Positions 25,792 to 33,384 of a stretch of 64,000 nt of DNA are shown here, in pieces (position 1 is the first letter of the stretch; the number at the start of each line of letters is the position of its first letter). Origin of the DNA: Nostoc calcicola FACHB-3891. GTDB lineage: Bacteria; Cyanobacteriota; Cyanobacteriia; Cyanobacteriales; Nostocaceae. The notes under the pieces were generated by a model. It saw only the letters and a list, made by a program, of their open reading frames with translations. It did not search any database and was not told the origin of the DNA. The stretch spans positions 62,001-126,000 of the forward strand of contig NZ_JACJRQ010000020.1 of NCBI RefSeq assembly GCF_014697355.1. Reading direction: 5' to 3'. The translations under genes were made by a program, and so were the position numbers.

Positions 25792-28281
25792 ATGCCCCAT
25801 GCCCAATGTTACGATAGTTTCAGATTAGACGTTGAAGCCTTGATCCAATCTGAAACCTTAGAACTCTTAGAATGGCATCGTTTGTGCCAGCACCTCTCCA
25901 CTTTTGCGGCAACTAAATTGGGGGTTATAGCCGCGCGTCATTTAAAAATCCCCGATTTTCAGGCAGAAAGCCAGCAGTTGTTAGAGCAAACCAAAGAAGT
26001 CTATCAACTGGAAAGTCGCTTGACTTCAGGATTGTCATTTGAAGGAATTCAAGATATTGGTGATTCCCTAGAACGGGCAGAACGCAGCGGAATTTTGGCA
26101 GGAGATGAACTTTTAGCGCTCGCCACCACTCTGGCTGGTGCGAGAAATTTGCGCCGTGTCATTGACAATCAGGAAGATTTGCCAATACTCACTGATTTGG
26201 TTGCCGATTTGCGGACTTACCCAGAACTAGAACAGGAAATTCACCGCTGTATAGATGAACGCTCACAGGTAACCGATCGCGCCAGTCAAAAACTCAGTGA
26301 AATTCGCACCGACTTGCGGCGATTACGCACGCAAATTACCCAAAAGCTGCAAAATATCATACAGGCAAAATCTGGAGCAGTTCAGGAACAGATTATTACC
26401 CAACGGGGCGATCGCTTTGTCATCCCCGTCAAAGCACCCCAAAAAGACGCCATTCCCGGTATTGTTCACGATACCTCTACTAGTGGTGCGACGCTCTACA
26501 TCGAACCGAATTCCGTCGTGCCTCTGGGCAACCAACTACGGCAAATCATCAGGAGAGAGCAAGCCGAAGAAGAAGCGATTCGCCGCGCTTTGACAGAACA
26601 AGTAGCCGCAGTCAAACCAGATTTGGAAAGGTTGTTAGCGATCGTCACCACATTGGATTTAGCAACCGCTAGATCCCGATATAGTTACTGGCTAGGAGCC
26701 AATCCGCCGCGATTTATCGAGCCGCAAGAAAATGAAATGATTACTTTGCGGAACTTGCGGCATCCTCTGTTAGTGTGGCAGCAACAGCACGAACAAGGGC
26801 AGCCAGTGATTCCCGTGGATTTACTCATCAGTCCCCACATTCGGGTAGTGACGATTACCGGGCCAAATACAGGCGGTAAAACTGTAACCTTAAAAACTCT
26901 AGGGTTAGCAGCATTGATGTCCAAAGTGGGTTTATTTGTCCCCGCCCGCGAACCAGTGGAAATTCCTTGGTTTGACAAAGTACTGGCAGATATTGGCGAT
27001 GAACAATCTTTACAGCAAAGTTTATCTACATTCTCTGGGCACATCCGGCGGATTAGTCGGATTTTGGAAGCACTGGGGAGTGGAGGGGATGAGGGGGATG
27101 AGGGGGATGAGGGGGATGAGGGAGAGTCCAATGCCCCATGCCCTATGCCCAATTCCCTAGTCCTACTTGATGAAGTCGGCGCAGGCACCGATCCAGTTGA
27201 GGGTAGTGCTTTAGCGATCGCCCTACTCCAATATCTGGCTAATCACGCCCAGCTAACCATTGCCACTACTCACTTTGGCGAACTCAAAGCCCTGAAATAT
27301 GACGATGAGCGGTTTGAAAATGCCTCTGTAGAATTTGATGAAAGTACTCTCTCACCTACTTACCGTTTGCTGTGGGGGATACCTGGGCGTTCTAATGCCT
27401 TAACAATCGCCCTGCGTTTGGGATTGAAACCAGAAGTGGTAGAACAAGCGAAAACTCAAGTGGGAGAAGCAACAGATGAAGTTAATCAGGTGATTGCTGG
27501 GTTAGAAGCCCAACGCCGCCGTCAAGAAACCAAAGCTGCGGAAGCCCAAAGTTTGTTGCAGCAAGCGGAACGTTTGTATAAACAAGTATCCGCCAAAGCT
27601 ACAGCCTTGGAAGAGAGGGAAAGCGCTTTGCGGGCTTCACAGGAAGTAGCAGTGCAACAAGCGATCGCCCAAGCAAAAACTGAAATTGCCCAAGTAATTC
27701 GCCGCTTGCAACAAGGTACACCCACCGCCCAAGAAGCACAGCAAGCGACTAACGCCTTAAATCAAATTGCCCAGCAATATCAGCCAGCAACCCCAGCCAA
27801 ACCCAAACCTGGATTTATGCCCAAAGTAGGCGATCGCATTCGTGTTCCCAAACTTGGACAGACAGCGGAAGTGTTAACTGCACCTGACGCAGATGGAGAG
27901 TTAAGCGTCCGGTTTGGGCTAATGAAAATGACTGTGAAGTTGGAAGATGTAGAATCTTTAGATGGGCAAAAAGCCGAACCAGTCGTCAAACCCAAACCAG
28001 CCCCAGCCGCAGTTACACCACCACCACAAAATGTCCCAGCAATTCGTACCTCCCGAAATACAGTTGATTTGCGTGGTAAACGGGTAGCTGATGCCGAATT
28101 GATTCTCGATAAAGCCATCTCGGAAGCTACAGGCCCAGTATGGATTATTCACGGACACGGTACTGGGAAGTTGCGACAAGGTGTCCACGCCTTTTTGCAT
28201 CAGCATCCGAGAGTTAACAACTACGAAGCCGCAGAACAAGCAGATGGGGGGAGTGGTGTTACCGTCGCACATATAAATTGA
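25792..28281 (+). CDS. mutS2: Endonuclease MutS2
   Basis: An 829-residue MutS homolog lacking the mismatch-recognition domain. An N-terminal core and clamp is followed by ITGPNTGGKTVTLKT (Walker A, about 356-370), SLVLLDEVGAGTDP (Walker B, 455-468), ATTHFGELK, a long coiled coil (about 555-650) and the C-terminal Smr nuclease domain (VDLRGKRVADAE, IIHGHGTGKLRQGVH). The family processes branched DNA or collided ribosomes. Residues 429-453 are a repeat-derived insert (GDE)n immediately before Walker B. The ATG at 25792 lies within a repeat; TTG at 25840 (LIQSETLELLEWHRL) is where the conserved sequence begins and may be the true start. Confidence 0.9.
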   Translation: MPHAQCYDSFRLDVEALIQSETLELLEWHRLCQHLSTFAATKLGVIAARHLKIPDFQAESQQLLEQTKEVYQLESRLTSGLSFEGIQDIGDSLERAERSGILAGDELLALATTLAGARNLRRVIDNQEDLPILTDLVADLRTYPELEQEIHRCIDERSQVTDRASQKLSEIRTDLRRLRTQITQKLQNIIQAKSGAVQEQIITQRGDRFVIPVKAPQKDAIPGIVHDTSTSGATLYIEPNSVVPLGNQLRQIIRREQAEEEAIRRALTEQVAAVKPDLERLLAIVTTLDLATARSRYSYWLGANPPRFIEPQENEMITLRNLRHPLLVWQQQHEQGQPVIPVDLLISPHIRVVTITGPNTGGKTVTLKTLGLAALMSKVGLFVPAREPVEIPWFDKVLADIGDEQSLQQSLSTFSGHIRRISRILEALGSGGDEGDEGDEGDEGESNAPCPMPNSLVLLDEVGAGTDPVEGSALAIALLQYLANHAQLTIATTHFGELKALKYDDERFENASVEFDESTLSPTYRLLWGIPGRSNALTIALRLGLKPEVVEQAKTQVGEATDEVNQVIAGLEAQRRRQETKAAEAQSLLQQAERLYKQVSAKATALEERESALRASQEVAVQQAIAQAKTEIAQVIRRLQQGTPTAQEAQQATNALNQIAQQYQPATPAKPKPGFMPKVGDRIRVPKLGQTAEVLTAPDADGELSVRFGLMKMTVKLEDVESLDGQKAEPVVKPKPAPAAVTPPPQNVPAIRTSRNTVDLRGKRVADAELILDKAISEATGPVWIIHGHGTGKLRQGVHAFLHQHPRVNNYEAAEQADGGSGVTVAHIN
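27076..27150 (+). repeat. In-frame GGGGGATGA tandem insert in mutS2
   Basis: Four 9-bp units (27085-27120) encode GDE repeats, followed by ATGCCCCATGCCCTATGCCC encoding a Cys/Pro-rich stretch. Both repeat types occur together in nearby non-coding DNA (25420-25456, 25785-25806), so the block looks like intergenic repeat captured by the gene. Confidence 0.85.
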
Positions 28282-28353
28282 AGAATAAAAGCGATTGCAC
28301 CTTTGGTTGAGGCTGGGGGCGATCGCTTTTATGTTGTTGACTAATTTTTTAGA

Positions 28354-28395
28354 AGACGCGATGAATTAGGAAGACGCGATGAATCGCGTCTCTAC
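28354..28395. repeat. GAGACGCG palindrome after mutS2
   Basis: AGACGCGATGAA occurs twice, the second time completed into the palindrome AGACGCGATGAATCGCGTCT with TCTAC. Same family as 9274-9339. Confidence 0.75.
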
Positions 28396-28478
28396 AAGGG
28401 GGGGTGATTGATGGCGGGGGATTGTTCAAAAAGGGCGATCGCACTCTCCAACAACAAAGCCACAAGTCTAAAAAACTG

Positions 28479-28580
28479 ATGAACGAGTATCAAAGACTCT
28501 CGCGCGAATATCAAAGACTCTCGCGTGAATATCAAAGATTCGCCGACGAGTATCAAAGGCTTGTGGATGAGTCACGTTAA
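28479..28580 (+). CDS. Micro-ORF built from a 21-bp tandem repeat (EYQRLSR heptads)
   Basis: Four copies of a 21-bp unit (core GAATATCAAAGACTCTCGCG) encode MNEYQRLSREYQRLSR and onward, 33 residues, with a heptad pattern (Y/L at a/d-like positions). The same frame is open upstream to a GTG at 28404, which would give 58 residues. The ATG overlaps a TGA of another short frame. The heptads could form a coiled coil, but whether it is translated is unknown; a short-tandem-repeat origin without function is equally possible. Confidence 0.3.
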   Translation: MNEYQRLSREYQRLSREYQRFADEYQRLVDESR

Positions 28581-28676
28581 CTCAAAATAGATGTATTGCT
28601 TATGCCAATACTTTCAAATAAGCGATCGCTGCCAACCTGCAAAGCCAAATTCAATTCCGACTTTCTCAATTACGAA

Positions 28677-31600
28677 TTACGAATTACAAATTAAATCTTG
28701 CACTCTCGCTACAGCTTGCCTAACTCCCTCAACATGAGGAGATTGAATACGCTGCAATATCTCCAAGGCTGGCTGCAAATAATCTAGTGCTTGATTGTAA
28801 TTGCCCTGTTGTTGTGCTATTTGTCCCAAGCACCACAAGGTAATAGCCTTTATTTGGACATTGCCTATTTGTTCTGTCAGAGCAAGGGATTTTTGAAAAA
28901 GCACCATCGCTTCGTTGATTTCTCCTGTATTGGCTTTGAGTCTCCCCATCTCGTGTAACGTCGCCGCCTTGTTTTGGACATTGCCCATTTGTTCTGTCAG
29001 AGCAAGGGATTTTTGAAAAAGCACCATCGCTTCGTTGATTTCTCCTGTATTAGCTTTGAGTCTTCCCAATTCGTGCAACGTCGCCGCCTGGGTTTGAACA
29101 TCGCCGATTTGTTCTGTGAGGATAAGAGATTGTTTATAATGGGCAATCGCTGTTTTAATTTCACCTCTATTAGCTTCGAGTATCCCCATTTCGTGCAACG
29201 TCGCCGCCTTGGTTTGGACATCGCCGATTTGTTCTGTGATGGCAAGGTATTTTTGATAAAGGATAAGTGCTGCGTTGATTTCTCCTGTATTAGCTTTGAG
29301 CTTCCCTAATTGATGTAACGTTGCCGCCTCACCTTGGATACTTTTTATTTGTTTATTGATGGCAAGGGATTGTTCAAGAAGGGCAATCGCTTCATTGATT
29401 TCTCCTATATTGGCTTTGAGTATTCCCAATTGGCGTAACGTCCCCGCCTGACCTCGCACATCAGTGAGACCAAGCGATTGTTCATAAAAAGTTATCGCTT
29501 CGTTGATTTCTCCTCTATTCGCTTTAAGTATCCCCAAATTGTGATTAATTGATGCTTGTTGTCCTTTATCTTCTAGGGGACAAAAGTTTAATGCTTGTTG
29601 GTAATGCTCCAGTGCCTTATCAACTTCACCAACTAGCATCTCACAATAAGCCATTTCTTTAAAAACATGATAATCTTCAGTAATTTCTATGGTTAATTTG
29701 CATAGCTGCACTGCTTTCGTAAATTGGCTTTCATACGACCAGCGCATTGCTAAATGTCTAGCTATTTCTGCGGCTTTTTTGTCTTCCTTACTCAACAACG
29801 CCAATCTATGAATTTCTAATTGTTGTTCCTGAGTTCTGTTTTTACCCTTTTCCCACCAAAGACGATACAAGACCTCAACCGCTTGCTTATACAAACCCTC
29901 CCCATCTTCCGGTAACTGCACAGGCAAAATACGCGGCACTCGTAACGCCTCATCATGGCTTACTTCCAACAGCCCCAACGCCACCGCCCGATTAATATAA
30001 TCTTCCAAATTGGGGATATTCTCACAAACTGCGGCTAAAGCTTCCCTCGGAACTGGCAATTCAAAGACCAAACCTCGTGACAACATCTCCCGCATAGTTT
30101 CATCCATCTGTTGCAGCAGCGCCTCTGCTAAAACTTGCTCTCGCAACTCCACCGGATCTGCTGCTAACCGATGCAAAATTGCCGCCACATCAACGGTTGT
30201 ATTTTGCAGAATCTTATCCAACCATTCCAGCAAGCGGGGATTACCATCTGCTAACTTCTGCGCCTGGGATTTTAACACCTCATCCACCTGAGATTTTGCA
30301 CTAAAGGCAGTGAGGCGATCGCACTTTTTTTGCAAATCTGCGCCTTGCAGTGCATCCAACGGTTGCTTATGGAAATACTGCAACTGGGTAAATTCAAAGT
30401 CGTAACGGCAAGTAATAATGATGCGGTGGGATGTGTAATTTTCTCTAATTGCCCAAACTAAAGCCGTCAACACCTCTGCTGCTTCTGATTGCAGACGACC
30501 TAACCCCCCTAACCCCCCTTCCCTACGAGGGAATGGGGGAACTTGACTCCCCTCTCCGCTTCGGAGAGGGGTTGGGGGAGAGGTCTCTAAATTCACTTCA
30601 AAGTCATCCAGCACCAACAAAAATAGCTTTGCTTGCTCATGCAACTGCTGGAAAACTCGCCGCAGCCGAAACTTTAATTCTTCATCATAATTTTGTAGGC
30701 GTTTGCGTTGTTCGTCATCATCCAAGTTTTCAGTCAAGCGATTCACCAAACTAGCTTCATCGATTCGCCCCACCCAGACAACACGCTCAAAATTCGCCAG
30801 TCTGTCACAAAGCCTAGCTGCTAAACTACTTTTACCCAAACCGCCCATGCCATGAATCAATACCCCAACCTCATCGGTTGATTGTGTCAACACTCTTAAA
30901 CAATTTTGCAATTGACGGCGACGACCAACAAAACTTTCTCGTGTCGGGACTTTCACCTTACCCGCAGGATCTAAAAACTGGGTAGAAACAGAAAGCGGTG
31001 GCGCTGGTTTCCGTCCGCGAGTCCGCAAAGGTGTAACTAGAGAACTTGGTAAATTACCTGCTGCATACAGCCGCAACAAATGCCAATCCCGCGCCTTGTT
31101 CTTAATTAATGCTTGGTAGGTACAAGCAACAGCTTCGGTGATTTGCTTTCCGGCTGATAATTCTTCGTATAATGCAGCAGCTGCGGCTGTAGCATCAGAC
31201 TCTAAAACCTTTTGACCCCAACCCAAAACGGCTTTTGCACCAGATTTCAACAATTCTTCTGCCATTGACGGCACAGATCCCGAATTGCCAGCTTGTCCAG
31301 TGCGACAACCAGAAAGGAAAATCAATTTAGGCAGTCGAAATTGTAATTCTTGGGCAATATCTCCAGCACTGGCATAGAAAGCTTCACCGATTTCCGTTTC
31401 TGTAATGAATCGGGGTTGCCCGTCTTGTAAAGTAGCATGACCAGTCAGGTGTAAAACATCAAAATAATCTCTGTCGTAACCATCAACTAAATAACCCAAC
31501 TCGGATAAACAGCCGCTTTCTTCCACCGTCAATGCTAAAGGTTGCCGCTTTGTCGCCTCCAAAATCCGTGCTTCCTCTCCCTCAAAATCCAGCACAGGTT

Positions 31601-32090
31601 TGACATCCAACGGCGAAGTCGCCATAAACAAAACTTGCAGCGCCCGATTTTCAGGTTCGCCGTCAATAGTTAATTTTTTTACCGTGCTATCTGACACCCA
31701 GCGCACCGGGACAACAGCCGGGACTCGCTCAACCAAAAAGCTAACGCCATCGTGCAACACTTCCCAAGGAAGATGGTGTAGAGACGTTACATGTAACGTC
31801 TTTACAGATGTGCCGATCGCCAAAACAATCCCCTCCCGTCGATGCCTATCTAGCAAGGGTTGCAGCCAGCGATCGCTCCCATCCAACCAGTTATACAACC
31901 GCCGCCCTGTTACCGTATAATCCTCTGGGAAAAACGAAACGTAATAATCTCGTTCGGCCAACTTAATCAAATCGGCGATTTCTGATATGGCGAGCGATCG
32001 CTTTTCATACTTATTTGGATTATCAATAAAATAACGTAACTCTACGTAATTCTCATCAACTGGCTTGAGGTCGAGGTGGAGCGTTTGCAC
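28677..32090 (-). CDS. CHAT protease - STAND NTPase - TPR protein
   Basis: A 1137-residue multidomain protein. Residues 1-345 are a CHAT (caspase-like) domain with the His/Cys pair H218 (LHLTGHAT) and C262 (FLSGCRTGQ). A P-loop NTPase follows: HGMGGLGKSSLAARL (Walker A, 414-421) and LLVLDDFE (Walker B, 491-497). Winged-helix-like linker to about 790, then about eight TPR units of 40 residues. The architecture is that of NLR/STAND-like sensors coupled to a protease effector, found in bacterial conflict and programmed-death systems. Two repeat insertions are in frame (residues about 95-104 and 502-532). Two TPR units near the C-terminus are almost identical at DNA level. The GTG start overlaps the upstream broken EACC1-like frame. 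Confidence 0.85.
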   Translation of the reverse strand: MQTLHLDLKPVDENYVELRYFIDNPNKYEKRSLAISEIADLIKLAERDYYVSFFPEDYTVTGRRLYNWLDGSDRWLQPLLDRHRREGIVLAIGTSVKTLHVTSLHHLPWEVLHDGVSFLVERVPAVVPVRWVSDSTVKKLTIDGEPENRALQVLFMATSPLDVKPVLDFEGEEARILEATKRQPLALTVEESGCLSELGYLVDGYDRDYFDVLHLTGHATLQDGQPRFITETEIGEAFYASAGDIAQELQFRLPKLIFLSGCRTGQAGNSGSVPSMAEELLKSGAKAVLGWGQKVLESDATAAAAALYEELSAGKQITEAVACTYQALIKNKARDWHLLRLYAAGNLPSSLVTPLRTRGRKPAPPLSVSTQFLDPAGKVKVPTRESFVGRRRQLQNCLRVLTQSTDEVGVLIHGMGGLGKSSLAARLCDRLANFERVVWVGRIDEASLVNRLTENLDDDEQRKRLQNYDEELKFRLRRVFQQLHEQAKLFLLVLDDFEVNLETSPPTPLRSGEGSQVPPFPRREGGLGGLGRLQSEAAEVLTALVWAIRENYTSHRIIITCRYDFEFTQLQYFHKQPLDALQGADLQKKCDRLTAFSAKSQVDEVLKSQAQKLADGNPRLLEWLDKILQNTTVDVAAILHRLAADPVELREQVLAEALLQQMDETMREMLSRGLVFELPVPREALAAVCENIPNLEDYINRAVALGLLEVSHDEALRVPRILPVQLPEDGEGLYKQAVEVLYRLWWEKGKNRTQEQQLEIHRLALLSKEDKKAAEIARHLAMRWSYESQFTKAVQLCKLTIEITEDYHVFKEMAYCEMLVGEVDKALEHYQQALNFCPLEDKGQQASINHNLGILKANRGEINEAITFYEQSLGLTDVRGQAGTLRQLGILKANIGEINEAIALLEQSLAINKQIKSIQGEAATLHQLGKLKANTGEINAALILYQKYLAITEQIGDVQTKAATLHEMGILEANRGEIKTAIAHYKQSLILTEQIGDVQTQAATLHELGRLKANTGEINEAMVLFQKSLALTEQMGNVQNKAATLHEMGRLKANTGEINEAMVLFQKSLALTEQIGNVQIKAITLWCLGQIAQQQGNYNQALDYLQPALEILQRIQSPHVEGVRQAVARVQDLICNS
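30497..30588. repeat. Repeat insert after Walker B in the CHAT-NTPase gene
   Basis: The block of CCCCTAACCCCCCTT and CTCCCCTCTCCGCTTCGGAG with its mirror AGAGGGGTTGGGGGAGAGG encodes PPTPLRSGEG and FPRREGGLGG peptides, a well-known reading of a cyanobacterial palindromic repeat. It adds about 30 residues between LLVLDDFE and the next conserved helix without breaking the frame. Confidence 0.75.
31778..31805. repeat. Palindromic repeat inside the CHAT domain
   Basis: GTAGAGACGTTACATGTAAC followed by GTCTTTAC is a 28-base near-perfect palindrome of the GAGACG family. On the minus strand it encodes VKTLHVTSL directly before the conserved HLPWEVLHDG motif of CHAT N-terminal regions. Confidence 0.8.
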
Positions 32091-32242
32091 GTTCTGAATC
32101 CTAAAACTTCAGTATTTACCCCAAATCTACCACCGCCAATTCCGGAAACCCGATGAATAGCGTCTATACCGGGAATTTCCAAAAGCGCCTCTGTGGCTGC
32201 GATCGCATCTTCACCCTCAATCGCCAACTGAATTTCTGCCAT
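32042..32242 (-). pseudogene. EACC1-like (effector-associated component) fragment
   Basis: The first 26 residues, MAEIQLAIEGEDAIAATEAL and LEIPGI, match the opening of the small cyanobacterial EACC1-type proteins (effector-associated constant component 1) that sit beside effector/NTPase genes. The rest of the family pattern (a glycine-rich hydrophobic segment and a C-terminal VGRNG-type part) is missing; instead the frame reads through a decayed GAGACGCGATTCATCGCG-like palindrome (about 32146-32172) and overlaps the start of the CHAT gene. It is probably a broken remnant of the partner gene. Confidence 0.5.
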
Positions 32243-32334
32243 ATTCAACTAACTCTCAAGCCTCTTTTCCAGAATATCAGAGAGCGATCGCTCTAAAACT
32301 TATTATGCATGGGGCACTGTGCATTGGGCATTGG

Positions 32335-33072
32335 TTATGAATTATTCCCCTTTCCCCTTTTCCCTTTCCCCTTTTCCCCTTCCACTCCCCCTTGATGTTC
32401 GCACTTAAAACCTCGATTCTGCCAATCTGGCATATCTACTTCGCTAAGTTTGATGATATTTGAGCATTGCGGTTGAATAATTTGACTTAAAATCGCCCAA
32501 AATAAACTGCGGGTTAAATCTAGTCCAGTTTTGAGCCAAGATTCTTGATTACCAGGAACACCTAACTCTTGCACGATTTCTGGCTCTAGCCAAATACCAT
32601 GAGCGCCCAAAAGAATCTGCGCCATCCATTTAGCCCTTGGTAAATGACTTGGGGACGTAATCAGTTTTACTTTATGTACACCCCATTTACGCAGCAGAGG
32701 AATACTATAATAAAAATTTTCAAAGGTAGAATTTGCACACTTTTCTAACCAAACGTTTTCTAAGCTTACGGATTCCCGCTGAAAAATTAACCATATACAA
32801 GGATCTGGGGAGCCATGAGAAATTAAAATTGGGATTTGCGGGTATTGTTTTGCTTGTTGGACAATATATGTTTCTCGACGAATACTCCCACCAAGCACAA
32901 AGAAGGCATCCACTGGCTGCGAAGAAGCAAAAACTAAGGTTATAGTAGTAAAAATCAACCAAGCACCCAAAACAAAGCACAATCCAAGAGTTAGTTTTTG
33001 TAACAATTGCCACCGATTATCCAAACTTTTTTTAATGGAAATTAATGATTTGATAATAAATTTATGTTTCAT
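32335..33072 (-). CDS. YdcF/ElyC-type DUF218 protein
   Basis: A 245-residue protein: an N-terminal membrane segment (about residues 25-50, LTLGLCFVLGAWLIFTTIT) and a DUF218 domain with DAFFVLGGSIRRE, LISHGSPDP and LITSPSHLPRAKWMAQ, the latter being the conserved H-x-x-R motif. An envelope-related role is known for relatives such as ElyC. The C-terminal 20 residues (GGVEGEKGKGKRGKG) are read from a C/T-rich intergenic repeat and probably have no function. ATG at 33072 is preferred to the TTG at 33084. Confidence 0.75.
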   Translation of the reverse strand: MKHKFIIKSLISIKKSLDNRWQLLQKLTLGLCFVLGAWLIFTTITLVFASSQPVDAFFVLGGSIRRETYIVQQAKQYPQIPILISHGSPDPCIWLIFQRESVSLENVWLEKCANSTFENFYYSIPLLRKWGVHKVKLITSPSHLPRAKWMAQILLGAHGIWLEPEIVQELGVPGNQESWLKTGLDLTRSLFWAILSQIIQPQCSNIIKLSEVDMPDWQNRGFKCEHQGGVEGEKGKGKRGKGNNS

Positions 33073-33258
33073 GACTGATATCAAAAAAACCGATTTGATG
33101 ACTGTCCAACATCACTGCAATTAGGCGATCGAAGTGCTATCTTATAAAAGTAATCTAAGGTACAAAGATGACGGCGATCGAAGTGTCACATCGTCAGTAT
33201 AGCCTTCCGGAGAAGGCAAACAAACTCAGAAATGGTTATTAATAACTCATGCACTATT

Positions 33259-33281
33259 TTTGGCATCATTAAAATGCCAAA
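33259..33281. promoter_or_regulatory. Perfect inverted repeat upstream of ctpB
   Basis: TTTGGCAT (33259-33266) and ATGCCAAA (33274-33281) form a perfect 8-bp inverted repeat with a 7-base spacer, about 100 bases before the ctpB start. It could be an operator or a hairpin. The rest of the 33073-33384 gap contains two GGCGATCGAAGTG copies and nothing else I can name. Confidence 0.35.
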
Positions 33282-33384
33282 GGATCGAAAAAGCATCGCT
33301 GAGTTTGGGGTATAAAAACTTAAAAATTTTTAGAAAGCCTGATTGCTAAACTGTCAACAACACAATTATTCCAGCTAAATATAC

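Noticed and set aside
28479..28580. Tandem 21-bp units considered as a CRISPR array
   Set aside because: The units are directly abutting with no spacers and no nearby cas genes.
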